A stretch of 42,975 nucleotides of DNA from an uncultured Alphaproteobacteria bacterium (GCA_944390895.1 CALXRQ010000014.1:1-42975); one strand, 5' to 3'. Shown: positions 9,010 through 17,469, counted from the first letter of the stretch. A program made the numbers and translations. Notes: generated by a model not told the origin, from the letters alone.

Positions 9010-9699
9010 TTATTTTTTTATCTCGTCGGGATCACGCAGGACATAGCCGCGTCCCCAGACCGTTTCGATGTAGTTTTTGCCGCCGGAAGCCTTCTCAAGC
9101 TTTTTGCGCAGCTTGCAGATGAACACGTCAATAATCTTGAGTTCCGGTTCGTCAATACCGCCGTAGAGGTGGTTAAGAAACTGATCTTTGTTTAAAGTAG
9201 ATCCTTTGCGCAAAGACAAAAGCTCCATAATTCCGTATTCTTTGCCGGTCAGGTGCAGGGTTTTTGTGCCGACCGTAACGGTTTGCGTGTCCAGATTAAC
9301 CTCGACGTCCCCGGTACGGATAATGGAGTTGGAATGACCTTTGGAGCGGCGGACAACGGCTTGAATACGCGCCAGAAGTTCGGCTTTGTCGAAAGGCTTG
9401 GTCAGATAGTCGTCGGCGCCGTAACCGAGGCCTTTGACCTTTTTGTCGGGTTCCGAGAGGCCGGACAAAATCAAAACCGGGGTATTGACCTTTGCGGCAC
9501 GGAGACTCTTCAGCACTTCATAGCCGTTCATGTCCGGCAGCATCAGATCCAGAATGATAATGTCATAATCGTACAGTTTGCCGATTTCCAGACCGTCTTC
9601 GCCCAAATCCGTCGTATCGACAATCATACCCTCTTTTTTCAGCATTGTCTCAATACTTTGAGATATTGCATAATCATCTTCAACAAGTAAAACGCGCAT
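9010..9699 (-). CDS. ctrA: CtrA, cell-cycle master response regulator
   Basis: A 229-aa OmpR-type regulator, close to the 231 aa of Caulobacter CtrA. The receiver (1-120) has Asp8-Asp9, phosphoacceptor Asp51 ([12 protein letters not shown]) and Lys in [14 protein letters not shown]. The winged-helix domain contains [20 protein letters not shown] and [11 protein letters not shown], diagnostic of CtrA rather than generic OmpR regulators. CtrA controls DNA replication, division, flagellar and polar genes through TTAA-N7-TTAA sites, and is phosphorylated via CckA-ChpT. chpT lies 1.4 kb away and fliI-fliJ are divergent from it. The short C-terminus lacks an Ala-Ala ClpXP degron. Confidence 0.96.
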   Translation of the reverse strand: MRVLLVEDDYAISQSIETMLKKEGMIVDTTDLGEDGLEIGKLYDYDIIILDLMLPDMNGYEVLKSLRAAKVNTPVLILSGLSEPDKKVKGLGYGADDYLTKPFDKAELLARIQAVVRRSKGHSNSIIRTGDVEVNLDTQTVTVGTKTLHLTGKEYGIMELLSLRKGSTLNKDQFLNHLYGGIDEPELKIIDVFICKLRKKLEKASGGKNYIETVWGRGYVLRDPDEIKK

Positions 9700-9716
9700 A
9701 CCGCTTCCCCCAAAAT

Positions 9717-9731
9717 TTAAAATCAGATTAT
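9717..9731. promoter_or_regulatory. Possible CtrA box (TTAA-N7-TTAT)
   Basis: TTAA at 9717 followed after seven bases by TTAT, one mismatch from TTAA-N7-TTAA, 18 bp upstream of the ctrA start, where autoregulation would act. The 9700-9903 gap is AT-rich, so a chance match is quite possible. Nothing else is recognised in this gap apart from the fliI ribosome binding site. Confidence 0.3.
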
Positions 9732-9903
9732 GGTTAGATAATATAGCTTAATTTTTTATTTGTTAACTTTTTTGAATGCCCTGTTAATAATTATTAACAA
9801 AATATTTATCGCCCTGTTTTTTATTGTGAATAACCGCAATGCAAAGCTGAAATTTCCGGGCTTTGATGCTACATATATATAAGATTTTTCATCGGAGGAC
9901 GAT

Positions 9904-11241
9904 TTGGCCGCAATATTAGATAACATTATCAGCGAAATAAACAAGATCGGGGACTGTTCTTATTACGGCCGGGTTTCTGCCGTTCAGGGATTGTTTATCG
10001 AAGTCAGCGGCATTCGCTCGGATTTGTCAATCGGCGACCGCTGTACGGTTTTCAGCGCTGACGGACGGAAAATTTCCTGCGAGCTGGTCAGCTTTCGTCA
10101 GGGAAAGCTGCTGTTTATGCCCTACGGTTCTCTGGAGGGCGTCGGGCTGGGCTGCCGGGTTGAGGTTGAAAACGCCGCGCCGGTGATTTATCCGCATTCG
10201 TCTTGGCTGGGGCGGATAATCAATGCCTTTGGCGAGCCGATAGACGGCAAAGGGCCGCTGATAAAGGGCGGCACCGCTTATCATATCAAGGCGTCTCCGC
10301 CGCCGGCGGCGTTTCGCGACCGGGTATGCGGCAAGGTAGACCTCGGCGTAAAGGCTGTTAACACGTTTTTGACCATCTGCAAAGGTCAGCGTATGGGCAT
10401 TTTTGCCGGATCCGGCGTCGGCAAATCGACCCTGATGTCTATGATGGCCAAAAATACCGATTCTGATGTTTCCGTAATCGGTCTGATCGGCGAACGCGGA
10501 CGTGAGGCCAAGGAGTTTGTGGAAGACACGTTGGGCGAAGAAGGGCTGGCCAAATCGGTTTTGGTTCTGGCCACTTCGGATGAGAGCCCGCTGATGCGCC
10601 GGCAGGCCGCCTATACGGCCATGGCCGTGGCGGAATATTTCAGAGACCTCAACAAAAATGTTTTGTGTATGATGGATTCCATTACCCGTTTTGCCATGGC
10701 TCAGCGCGAAATTTCGCTTTCGGTCGGAGAACCGCCGGCCTCCAAGGGATATACGCCGAGCGTGTTTGCGGAGCTGCCGCGCCTGCTGGAGCGTGCCGGC
10801 CCCGGTTCCGGCAATGGTACCATTACCGGTCTGTTTACGGTTTTGGTGGACGGTGATGACCATAACGAGCCGATTGCCGACGCGGTTCGTTCGATTCTTG
10901 ACGGTCATATCGTCCTTGACCGCTCCATTGCCGAGCGTAACCGCTATCCTGCCATCAATATCCTGCGCAGCATTTCGCGAACCATGCCCGATTGCAATAC
11001 GCCGGAGGAAAATCAGATTGTTTCCAAAGCGCGCAAATATATTGCCGCTTATGAAGACATGGCGGAGCTGATTCGTCTTGGCGCTTATAAAAAAGGCTCT
11101 AACCGCGAAGTGGACGAGGCAATTTTCTATTATCCGAAGATTGAAGCCTTTTTGTCGCAAGGCAAAAAGGAGCGGGTATCTCTGGCCGAGTGCTATGAGC
11201 AGCTGGGAGCGATTCTGGCCGTTCCGTACAATCCCGCGTAG
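9904..11241 (+). CDS. fliI: Flagellum-specific export ATPase FliI
   Basis: A 445-aa F1-beta-like ATPase. The Walker A motif is GSGVGKST (169-176), and the glutamate-containing GLIGERGREAKEFVED and the Walker B strand NVLCMMDSITRFA follow. The stretch GEPPASKGYTPSVFAELPRL is typical of the FliI/type III ATPases. FliI powers export of flagellar components. The start is TTG at 9904: it has a strong GGAGGA eight bases upstream, and no ATG lies near. It is divergent from ctrA, a conserved arrangement in alphaproteobacteria, and is followed by fliJ 17 bp on. Confidence 0.95.
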   Translation: MAAILDNIISEINKIGDCSYYGRVSAVQGLFIEVSGIRSDLSIGDRCTVFSADGRKISCELVSFRQGKLLFMPYGSLEGVGLGCRVEVENAAPVIYPHSSWLGRIINAFGEPIDGKGPLIKGGTAYHIKASPPPAAFRDRVCGKVDLGVKAVNTFLTICKGQRMGIFAGSGVGKSTLMSMMAKNTDSDVSVIGLIGERGREAKEFVEDTLGEEGLAKSVLVLATSDESPLMRRQAAYTAMAVAEYFRDLNKNVLCMMDSITRFAMAQREISLSVGEPPASKGYTPSVFAELPRLLERAGPGSGNGTITGLFTVLVDGDDHNEPIADAVRSILDGHIVLDRSIAERNRYPAINILRSISRTMPDCNTPEENQIVSKARKYIAAYEDMAELIRLGAYKKGSNREVDEAIFYYPKIEAFLSQGKKERVSLAECYEQLGAILAVPYNPA

Positions 11242-11258
11242 AGTAAAGAGAAACGCCG

Positions 11259-11681
11259 ATGAAAAGCTCGCTGCAGACCCTGACCCGCATTCAAAAGTTT
11301 CAGATTGACGAACAGCGCAAGATTTTAACCGAATATCAAAACAAGGAAGAACAGTTGATCGAAAATCTGCGCCGTTTGCTGAAAGAATATGAACAGGAAA
11401 AAGATTTTGCCCGCAGCGAAGGCTATGTCGGCGATTTTGGCGCCTATACCAAGCGCTACCTCGAATTCAGACGCTGGCTCGAAAACGAGCTTGAGCAGGT
11501 TCGCCGGAAAATTGCCGAAGTCCGCGATGTTATCGCCGATATGTTCAAAGAGCAGAAAACTTATGAGATTGTTGACGACAACCGTAAAAAACGCGAACTG
11601 AAGGAAGATGACCTAAAAAATCAGAAGATGCTTGATGAAATCGGAACCAATGCCTATATAAAAAGAAACAAGAACAATTAA
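11259..11681 (+). CDS. fliJ: FliJ-like flagellar export chaperone
   Basis: A 140-aa, highly charged, almost entirely alpha-helical coiled-coil protein (Lys/Glu/Arg/Gln-rich, no Pro in the main body), as expected for FliJ, which binds FliI and helps deliver substrates to the export gate. FliJ proteins are poorly conserved in sequence, so the call rests on size, coiled-coil character and position directly after fliI. The gene is 17 bp downstream of fliI and 21 bp upstream of sod. Confidence 0.8.
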   Translation: MKSSLQTLTRIQKFQIDEQRKILTEYQNKEEQLIENLRRLLKEYEQEKDFARSEGYVGDFGAYTKRYLEFRRWLENELEQVRRKIAEVRDVIADMFKEQKTYEIVDDNRKKRELKEDDLKNQKMLDEIGTNAYIKRNKNN

Positions 11682-11702
11682 TTTTATGACAGGAGAAAAA
11701 AT

Positions 11703-12278
11703 ATGTCCTTTGATTTACCCGCGCTGCCTTATGAAATGAATGCTCTGGAGCCGTATATCTCAACGACGACCATGGAGTATCACTATGGAAAACATCACCG
11801 GACTTATGTCGAAAATCTCAACAAGCTGGTAAAGGATACCGAATTTGCCGCAATGCCTTTGGAAGACGTAGTCAGAAAAACGGCGGACAATCCGTCTTAT
11901 GCGCTGATTTTCAACAATGCGGCACAGGCATGGAATCACGCCTTTTTCTGGAGCTGTATGTCACCGAACGGCGGCGGCCGCCCGGAAGGTGAAATGCTGA
12001 AAAAAATTGAACGCGATTTCGGTTCTTATGAGAACTTCCGTCAGGAGTTTAAAAATGCCGCCACTTCGCAGTTTGGCAGCGGCTGGGCCTGGCTGGCCGA
12101 AAAAGACGGCAAGCTTTTGGTTCTCAAAACCTCCAACGCCGATACGCCTTTGGCGCACGGTATGAAGCCGCTGATTACCGTTGATGTCTGGGAACATGCT
12201 TATTATCTGGACTACCAAAACCGCAGAGTCGATTTTGTAGATGCTTTTCTGGATCATCTGGTCAATTGGAAAAAATAA
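11703..12278 (+). CDS. sodB: Superoxide dismutase (Fe/Mn type)
   Basis: A 191-aa Fe/Mn superoxide dismutase. All four metal ligands are visible: His27 (EYHYGKHH), His79 (WNHAFFW), Asp161 and His165 (DVWEHAYYLDY). The FNNAAQAWNH and FGSGWAW motifs and the length fit the cytoplasmic Fe-type enzyme (SodB); no signal peptide is present. It converts superoxide to oxygen and hydrogen peroxide. It has its own AGGAG site and lies 21 bp after fliJ, so it may read through from the flagellar genes; a strong terminator follows. Confidence 0.95.
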   Translation: MSFDLPALPYEMNALEPYISTTTMEYHYGKHHRTYVENLNKLVKDTEFAAMPLEDVVRKTADNPSYALIFNNAAQAWNHAFFWSCMSPNGGGRPEGEMLKKIERDFGSYENFRQEFKNAATSQFGSGWAWLAEKDGKLLVLKTSNADTPLAHGMKPLITVDVWEHAYYLDYQNRRVDFVDAFLDHLVNWKK

Positions 12279-12302
12279 TTCCCGTATCGGGTATTGCACA
12301 GT

Positions 12303-12332
12303 CCCTCCGCTACCGGCGGAGGGATTTTTTTT
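12303..12332 (+). terminator. Rho-independent terminator after sod
   Basis: Perfect 8-bp stem CCCTCCGC/GCGGAGGG with a five-base loop followed by eight T, 24 bp after the sod stop. Confidence 0.95.
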
Positions 12333-12339
12333 AAGAAAA

Positions 12340-12354
12340 TTAAAACCTTATTAA
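12340..12354. promoter_or_regulatory. Candidate CtrA binding site (TTAA-N7-TTAA)
   Basis: Exact TTAA-aacctta-TTAA match to the CtrA consensus, 51 bp upstream of the -35 element at 12405 and so compatible with control of the small gene at 12465. AT-rich context makes chance occurrence plausible. Confidence 0.35.
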
Positions 12355-12404
12355 ACATTAAATGTTACACATTCATTAAATGTGCAAATCGGCGTGGATA
12401 TTGA

Positions 12405-12433
12405 TTGACATTTTTTGTCTAAAATATTATGCT
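12405..12433 (+). promoter_or_regulatory. Sigma70-like promoter of the 12465 gene
   Basis: TTGACA (12405-12410), 17-bp spacer, TATGCT (12428-12433); the predicted start at about 12440 leaves a short leader with AGGAG before the ATG at 12465. Confidence 0.65.
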
Positions 12434-12464
12434 GGAAATAGAAATAAATTATAGGAGAATTATA

Positions 12465-12653
12465 ATGGAATTGGCTGATAAAAAAATTAAAAACGTCGTC
12501 TATGGCGGCCGCGAAGCTGATTTGAACAAGGGAGTATATGCCAAGGATCTGAAGTCCGTGGCTAAGGCTTTTGGCGCCGAACTCCGCAATGATTCTCAAA
12601 AAACGCTGTCGTCCGTAATGATGACGCGTAAAGCGGGCAGCCTGTCTTACTGA
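12465..12653 (+). CDS. Small protein of unknown function
   Basis: A 62-aa basic protein (MELADKKIKNVVYGGREADL onward) not recognised. It has a good AGGAG site seven to eight bases upstream of the ATG at 12465, a consensus promoter in front and a candidate CtrA site further up. The frame is open slightly upstream (to 12429), but only the 12465 ATG has a ribosome binding site. It has no signal peptide or membrane segment. The next gene starts 19 bp downstream, so the two probably form a two-gene operon. Confidence 0.7.
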   Translation: MELADKKIKNVVYGGREADLNKGVYAKDLKSVAKAFGAELRNDSQKTLSSVMMTRKAGSLSY

Positions 12654-12672
12654 TTTTTTTCCGGACAATATC

Positions 12673-13026
12673 ATGGCTGGCTTTACCACAGAAAAGAAAT
12701 TTATGATTGCCGAAGGTGAAGAAGGGGAAATTTACTTCTTTATCGAAGCGAAGAAAAACCAGCCGCAGTCTCCGCGCATTGTTTATGACGGCAAAGATCA
12801 CGCGCTTTTCCGCCGCAACGAAGAACAGAACATCATTCTTGACTATATTCATCCTTCCGTGCGGGAAAGTCTGCGCAAGGCCAATGAAGTCGTAATCGTC
12901 GAAATGATTCTGGAAAACATCAAAGACAGTTACATCGTGCGTTTGCAGCATGTTGACAATATTCCGCTGGACTGGAGCAAAGCCGGCCTCACCACCTGGG
13001 AAGAAGCCTCTCTGGCTCAGAAATGA
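12673..13026 (+). CDS. Conserved-looking cytoplasmic protein, unknown
   Basis: A 117-aa acidic protein, not recognised. It has no signal peptide or transmembrane segment; the pattern of alternating hydrophobic strands (GEIYFFIEAK, DYIHPSVRESL, NEVVIVEMILENI, SYIVRLQHVD) suggests a small alpha/beta fold. It follows the 62-aa gene by 19 bp and is followed by a strong terminator, so the two form a closed unit. The ribosome binding site is weak (GGACAATATC before ATG), which may mean coupling to the upstream gene. Confidence 0.75.
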   Translation: MAGFTTEKKFMIAEGEEGEIYFFIEAKKNQPQSPRIVYDGKDHALFRRNEEQNIILDYIHPSVRESLRKANEVVIVEMILENIKDSYIVRLQHVDNIPLDWSKAGLTTWEEASLAQK

Positions 13027-13034
13027 TTTCATTT

Positions 13035-13059
13035 AAGGATGCTCCGGCATCCTTTTTTT
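13035..13059 (+). terminator. Rho-independent terminator
   Basis: Stem AAGGATG/CATCCTT with loop ctccgg and a run of T, eight bases after the stop at 13026. Confidence 0.9.
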
Positions 13060-13098
13060 GTTCTTTTTTAATTTTCCAATATTCCTCCGGAAATAGGC

Positions 13099-13128
13099 TT
13101 GCCAAAGTTTCCCTCATTGCGTTATAAC
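13099..13128 (+). promoter_or_regulatory. Probable promoter of the ybaK-like gene
   Basis: TTGCCA (13099-13104), 18-bp spacer, TATAAC (13123-13128), 31 bp before the ATG at 13160. Confidence 0.45.
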
Positions 13129-13159
13129 AGTTTCATCCGAATGTCAAAAGGGTGAAAAA

Positions 13160-13639
13160 ATGGAAAAAACCAATGTAATGCGTATTTTGGACAAGAATAA
13201 AATTGCTTATAAGAGTTACAGTTATGCCGGCACCGGAGCGTTGAGCGGCGTCGAGGTGGCGCAGGCTTTGGGGCAAAATCCGGCGCAGGTGTTCAAAACC
13301 CTGGTAACGGTCAGCAAGTCAAGAAACCATTATGTTTTTATGGTCCCCGTTGCCGAAGAGCTGGATTTGAAAAAAGCGGCTGCGGCGGTCGGCGAGAAAA
13401 ACGTGGAAATGATAAAATCCAAGGAGCTGCTGCCCGTTACCGGCTATGTTCACGGCGGTTGTTCGCCGATTGGCATGAAAAAAGCCTTTCCGGTTACGCT
13501 TGATTCGACGGCAAAAAATTTTGACACCATCATTTTCAGCGGCGGCAAAATCGGTTATCAGGTGGAAACTTCCGTTGCCGGTTTGGAACGTGTTGTCCGC
13601 TTGCGTTTGGCCGATCTGACCGAAACACAATCTGCTTGA
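13160..13639 (+). CDS. ybaK: Cys-tRNA(Pro) deacylase, YbaK/EbsC family
   Basis: A 159-aa editing-domain protein of the YbaK/ProX superfamily. The invariant catalytic Lys is Lys46 (QVFKTLV), the glycine-rich loop is GYVHGGCSPIGMKK, and the end of the domain carries SGGKIGYQVE. YbaK proteins hydrolyse Cys mischarged on tRNA(Pro). Length equals that of the E. coli enzyme (159 aa). A ribosome binding site (AAAGGGTGAAAAA) precedes the ATG, and a plausible promoter lies just upstream, so it seems to be a single-gene unit. Confidence 0.93.
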   Translation: MEKTNVMRILDKNKIAYKSYSYAGTGALSGVEVAQALGQNPAQVFKTLVTVSKSRNHYVFMVPVAEELDLKKAAAAVGEKNVEMIKSKELLPVTGYVHGGCSPIGMKKAFPVTLDSTAKNFDTIIFSGGKIGYQVETSVAGLERVVRLRLADLTETQSA

Positions 13640-13664
13640 CTTTTGTCTAAAAACTTGCCATAAC
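13636..13664 (+). promoter_or_regulatory. Possible promoter of the 13711 gene
   Basis: TTGACT (13636-13641), 17-bp spacer, CATAAC (13659-13664). The -35 overlaps the ybaK stop codon. The 13711 ATG lacks a visible Shine-Dalgarno sequence. Confidence 0.45.
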
Positions 13665-13710
13665 ACCAATTGATAAGCTTATTATTCACCCTTAAAAATT
13701 TAAATATATT

Positions 13711-14628
13711 ATGAATGTTAACAAAAACGGGCAATTATGCCGGACAATCTGGTATAATGCACAAAAGTTTGAAGTTGGTTTACTGGCAGCTTCGGGAGCA
13801 AAGGGACGTTATCTTTTAAAAAACGGAGAAACGTCGGCCGTGCCGGTTTATGATCAGGAATATGGCGTCTTCATTGACGAAAACCACTATATTCCGCTGA
13901 AGTTCTCAACACGTCCGCTGACTTATCGCGAAGCCGAGGTTTACTATCAGAGCATCGGCGGCGAAATGCCGGATCTCTATGAAGCGGTTCGGCTGTCTTT
14001 GGCTGTCGATTCCGTAAACGCGGCGCTGGAAAAAATCGGTATGTCCGAATTTATTTTTTCGGCTCCCGTCTTGTCTTCGGTTTGGTACAAGCAAGCTGTT
14101 CCGGAAAACTCCCGGGAGAAACGCCGCTGCGTCGTCATTGCGCCGTATGGGGATTTCAACCGGCCGGAATATCAGGTGCTGGACAAAGGATATCTGCTTT
14201 ATAAGCAGACAACGCTCTATAAGCTTGAGGAAGACTGTTATAAGCCTCTGGCGCTGACCTTGGAGTTCAATTGGTCGCAAACAGACTTTTTCACGGCTTC
14301 GGACGGGCAGAATACGCTGTGTTTGTATCGCGGCGCCGATCTGAAACTGATTCCCCTCGGGATAAACGTTTTTATTTCGGTGGAGAATGATGACATCGTC
14401 GTTATTGATGATCATTACTGCCAATGTTGGAACGGAAAACTGCTGCCGCTGCACGGATATAACCTCTATTGTTCGTTAACCCGTGTCAGCGACAATGAAT
14501 TTTTCATCCGCGAAGGCGGACGCTATGACGAGCAGTTGAATGGTCCCGGTCCCTATACGCAGACTGTTTATTGCAAAAATGCGGAGGGCCGCTATGAGAG
14601 AAAAAGCCAAGAAACCATAGAATATTAA
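13711..14628 (+). CDS. Unknown protein, paralogue of the 14642 product
   Basis: A 305-aa protein, not recognised. Residues about 33-150 (GRYLLKNGETSAVPVYDQE onward) match the C-terminal half of the next protein (GQYLLKNGSCSPVTVFNQE): both have YLLKNG, then QE-x-G-(I/V)F, a PL-(T) helix start, a helix with (N)xALxxxGM and a Trp-containing strand. The last 150 residues are a different, Tyr/Asp-rich region of beta character. No signal peptide or membrane segment. The ALEKIG...VWY pattern recalls DUF1566/C-type-lectin-like domains, but only weakly. It lies 13 bp upstream of its paralogue in one unit; both have poor ribosome binding sites. Confidence 0.75.
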   Translation: MNVNKNGQLCRTIWYNAQKFEVGLLAASGAKGRYLLKNGETSAVPVYDQEYGVFIDENHYIPLKFSTRPLTYREAEVYYQSIGGEMPDLYEAVRLSLAVDSVNAALEKIGMSEFIFSAPVLSSVWYKQAVPENSREKRRCVVIAPYGDFNRPEYQVLDKGYLLYKQTTLYKLEEDCYKPLALTLEFNWSQTDFFTASDGQNTLCLYRGADLKLIPLGINVFISVENDDIVVIDDHYCQCWNGKLLPLHGYNLYCSLTRVSDNEFFIREGGRYDEQLNGPGPYTQTVYCKNAEGRYERKSQETIEY

Positions 14629-14641
14629 AAATACAGACTTT

Positions 14642-15631
14642 ATGAATGCACAGCAAATCAAGGCGTTGACGTCCTGCATGTCGGACCACGCCATTAATCC
14701 GCAGGAGCTTTACGGTTATCTGGAAGATGTCCGCACCGGAGATTTTCATTTTACCAATGGAGCTCATTTTCCGGTATTGATTCCCGGTTTGGTTGCCGAC
14801 GGCGTATTCATCACGCCGGAATATTACGTAACCAAAGAAGAACGCGACGGCAGCACTTCCTATGCGCGCGCCTGCCGCTTTTGCGAAAACCGTAACACGG
14901 TTTTGCCGAGTCCGCAGGCTCGGGACGTTATGGAACGAAACTATGTTTCCATCAATGAATCTCTAGCCGCAATCGGCTTTCCGGAACTGGTGTTTGGGGT
15001 TTATTGGGCTGAAGGCGACGATACCTGCTGGGGAATGAACAAACATGTCCGCGGCTGTATTCAGGTAACGCCCAAACCGGCGGAAAACCTTCAGTCTTTT
15101 GTGGAGACCTTTGTCGCCAGAAGCGTTTTTGAGCGCTTGTTGAAAGGGCTGGGTTGTTCGGCTTGCGCGTTTGACATTTATTGCCGCAACCTGAACAATT
15201 ATCCTCAGGCCGGACAATATCTGCTCAAAAACGGAAGCTGCTCGCCGGTGACGGTGTTTAACCAGGAGACAGGCATATTCGTCAATCCGAACCTGTATCT
15301 CAGTCTTGAACTTCCGCCGGCGCCGCTGACGGCCGAACAGACGGATGTTTTCTGCAAGGCGTACGGCGTTCGCATTCCGGAGTATTTTGAACTGCGCCAG
15401 ATAGCAAAAGCGTCCGAAGCCCTGAACCGGGCGTTGGATGCAGTCGGTATGGCGGATTTCAGGCTCCCGGACGATGTGATTGCCGGCTGCTGGTGTTATG
15501 AAAGCATGAGCCGGGCGCTGGAAGATGATGACGTATCGCCGCGCCGCGTATTGTTGGTCGGCAAAAAGGACAATGTTCCTGACTTTTATATCCTTTTGCA
15601 GGATATTCAGGCCAATGTCCGGTATCTCTAG
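14642..15631 (+). CDS. Unknown protein with a duplicated domain
   Basis: A 329-aa protein, not recognised. It appears to contain two copies of one domain. Copy 1 (about 36-150) has TNGAHFPVLIPG, GVFITPEYYV, a SINESLAAIGF helix and VYWAEG. Copy 2 (about 190-329) has LKNGSCSPVTVF, GIFVNPNLYL, an ALNRALDAVGM helix and CWCYES. Copy 2 also matches residues 33-150 of the upstream gene product. It is Cys-rich in the first half (CRFCENR, CSACAF) but has no signal peptide. Function unknown; a lineage-specific tandem family is likely. A bidirectional terminator follows. Confidence 0.75.
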   Translation: MNAQQIKALTSCMSDHAINPQELYGYLEDVRTGDFHFTNGAHFPVLIPGLVADGVFITPEYYVTKEERDGSTSYARACRFCENRNTVLPSPQARDVMERNYVSINESLAAIGFPELVFGVYWAEGDDTCWGMNKHVRGCIQVTPKPAENLQSFVETFVARSVFERLLKGLGCSACAFDIYCRNLNNYPQAGQYLLKNGSCSPVTVFNQETGIFVNPNLYLSLELPPAPLTAEQTDVFCKAYGVRIPEYFELRQIAKASEALNRALDAVGMADFRLPDDVIAGCWCYESMSRALEDDDVSPRRVLLVGKKDNVPDFYILLQDIQANVRYL

Positions 15632-15650
15632 CCGCTCAAATCTCAAAAAT

Positions 15651-15677
15651 AAAGCCCGCCGTAAACGGCCGGGCTTT
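15651..15677. terminator. Bidirectional terminator
   Basis: Stem AAAGCCCG/CGGGCTTT continuing through CCG/CGG around taaa, with T-rich sequence on both strands; it separates the convergent 14642 gene and msrAB. Confidence 0.9.
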
Positions 15678-16557
15678 ATTTTTTTGCCTTAAAATCCATG
15701 GAAACCGAATTGATGCAGAAACGGTTTCCGGTTTCGGTCGGACCGTCGGGAAAAACGTGTCCCAGATGGGAACCGCATTTTGCGCAGCTGACTTCAATCC
15801 GTTTCATGCCGTGGCTGTTGTCTTCGGTAAGTTTTACGCTGCCGGAAATTGCCCGGTCAAAACTCGGCCAGCCGCTGCCGGAATCAAATTTTGAAGAAGA
15901 AGCGAAAATAGGGTTGCCGCAGGCGCCGCAGACATAAGTCCCGTCCGCTTTGTTATGAAGATATTTGCCGCTGAACGGGCGCTCGGTGCCTTTTTCCCGC
16001 AAGACGCGGTATTGTTCGGCTGAAAGTCTGTTTCTCCAGATTTCCTCACCGCCGCTTTCTTCTTCCTCTTCTTCGGACAAGATGACGCTGCATGACTTTT
16101 TGCCGCGTTTTTTAAGATATTTTTGATGATATCCTTCCGCCGGATAAAATCTGCCGGCAGGCACAACTTCGGTGACCACGGGATTTTTATAACGTCCGGA
16201 TTGGTTGATTTTTTCAATCATGCTTTCGGCTTCTTTTTTCTGTTCGTCGCCGATGTAAAATACCGCGGAACGGTACTGCGGCCCGATGTCAAGCCCCTGA
16301 CGGTTTTTGGTTGTGGGGTCATGGGCGTTGAAAAATACTTCCAAAAGTTCTTTATAGGATATTTTCTCGGGATCATAGCTGATGTCGATGGCTTCGGCAT
16401 GACCGGTTTGTCCGGTGCTGACTTCCTGATAAGTCGGCATATGCATTTCACCGCCCGTATAACCGACCTCGGTCGCAACCACGCCCGGAACGCTGTCAAA
16501 AGTGGCTTGTACGCCCCAGAAACATCCGGCGGCAAAAATGGCGTGCGCAATACTCAT
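15676..16557 (-). CDS. msrAB: Fused methionine sulfoxide reductase MsrA-MsrB
   Basis: A 293-aa fusion. Residues 1-155 are MsrA, with the catalytic Cys in FAAGCFWG (Cys12), GYTGG and AEGYHQ. Residues about 165-293 are MsrB, with zinc ligands CGAC and CAKC, the HLGHVF motif and the catalytic Cys in RFCINS. The two domains repair the S and R epimers of methionine sulfoxide. An Glu-rich linker ([12 protein letters not shown]) joins them. The frame is open to 16725, but the ATG at 16557 directly precedes the MsrA fold and has AAAGGAAAAG upstream. There is no signal peptide, so it acts in the cytoplasm. It follows the DksA-like gene by 14 bp. Confidence 0.95.
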   Translation of the reverse strand: MSIAHAIFAAGCFWGVQATFDSVPGVVATEVGYTGGEMHMPTYQEVSTGQTGHAEAIDISYDPEKISYKELLEVFFNAHDPTTKNRQGLDIGPQYRSAVFYIGDEQKKEAESMIEKINQSGRYKNPVVTEVVPAGRFYPAEGYHQKYLKKRGKKSCSVILSEEEEEESGGEEIWRNRLSAEQYRVLREKGTERPFSGKYLHNKADGTYVCGACGNPIFASSSKFDSGSGWPSFDRAISGSVKLTEDNSHGMKRIEVSCAKCGSHLGHVFPDGPTETGNRFCINSVSMDFKAKK

Positions 16558-16571
16558 ATCTTTTCCTTTCG

Positions 16572-16838
16572 TTATTTCAGCTGGCTGTCTTTGCTGCCGC
16601 GACGGTTGTAAAGTTCGGCCGCTTTTTGCTTTTTGTCGGCCTCTTCCTGACAGGCGATGCACAATCTGACGCCGGGAACGGCCCTGCGCCGGGCTTCGGG
16701 AATTTCTTCGCCGCATTCTTCGCAAAACATCAGGCTTTCGCCGTCAGGCACGTTGCGGCGCGCCCGGCATAGCTCGTCGTTGATTGAATCCTGAATCTGG
16801 TCTAAAACCGCATCGTCGTCTGTCCAGCCGATAGCCAT
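16572..16838 (-). CDS. DksA/TraR-type C4 zinc-finger protein
   Basis: An 88-aa protein with the DksA/TraR zinc finger: [20 protein letters not shown], then LCIACQ, giving four cysteines (CxxC-x17-CxxC). An N-terminal helix with the acidic DD pair ([13 protein letters not shown]) precedes it. It is of the short YbiI-like group rather than full-length DksA, so it lacks the long coiled coil that enters the RNA polymerase channel; whether it acts in transcription is unknown. It heads a two-gene unit with msrAB. Confidence 0.88.
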   Translation of the reverse strand: MAIGWTDDDAVLDQIQDSINDELCRARRNVPDGESLMFCEECGEEIPEARRRAVPGVRLCIACQEEADKKQKAAELYNRRGSKDSQLK

Positions 16839-16986
16839 AATTTCCTCCCTGTATCTAATATAAATATAATATGGCGGACAATATTCAACAATGATTTGTA
16901 AATTATCATAAAATTTATCAGCGCTGGAAACAAACCGAAAAATATGCTATACTTTTGCTAAAGAACCATAAGCAAAGGAGTTGGCA

Positions 16987-17469
16987 ATGATCCGGATTTT
17001 CTATTATCGTTTTAAGAAAAATTATGTCTGGCTGCTGTTGAATCTGCTGGCGCTGATTTTGTTGATCGGTTGCTGTACGCGCCATCCGGCCTGCTGGTTT
17101 TGGTGGCAGTTTCAGACGCTGATCGGTTTGTTTGTCGTCACGCTGCTGCTGTGGGGATATAAATATCTGCTGCGTCATCCGGTGGCGGTTGCCGATGACA
17201 AGGGTATCAAAATTGATCACTGCCGGATTTTGCCCTGGCGGGATATTGTCTGCGCCGAATACCGGACTGTCCGCTGCTGTTTCCGCAGCCTGCCGGTTAT
17301 CGTGCTGCATCCCCGCAAAAACATTCGTTATAAATACAATTTTCTGCAAAAGCGCTGCGCCCGAATGGATTTTACGGCCTTTTCCCTGCCGCTGTATGAT
17401 GTCAGCCGGCAGACGGCGCGTGATTTTGCCGCTCTTGTTGCGGAAAAAGTGGGCGTAGTGAAAAAATAG
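16987..17469 (+). CDS. Small membrane protein of unknown function
   Basis: A 160-aa protein with two adjacent transmembrane segments (about 12-33, WLLLNLLALILLIGCC, and 40-60, LIGLFVVTLLLWGYKYLL), then a cytoplasmic-looking domain of about 100 residues with the pattern DKGIKIDHCRILPWRDIVCA, which resembles the start of a bacterial PH-like domain (strand, IPW.DI). The start was set at the ATG at 16987, six bases after AAGGAG; a TTG at 16981 is too close to the site. No functional assignment. Confidence 0.7.
   Translation: MIRIFYYRFKKNYVWLLLNLLALILLIGCCTRHPACWFWWQFQTLIGLFVVTLLLWGYKYLLRHPVAVADDKGIKIDHCRILPWRDIVCAEYRTVRCCFRSLPVIVLHPRKNIRYKYNFLQKRCARMDFTAFSLPLYDVSRQTARDFAALVAEKVGVVKK

Noticed and set aside
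10027..11160. Long minus-strand frame across fliI
   Set aside because: Antisense shadow; fliI is recognised with all motifs.
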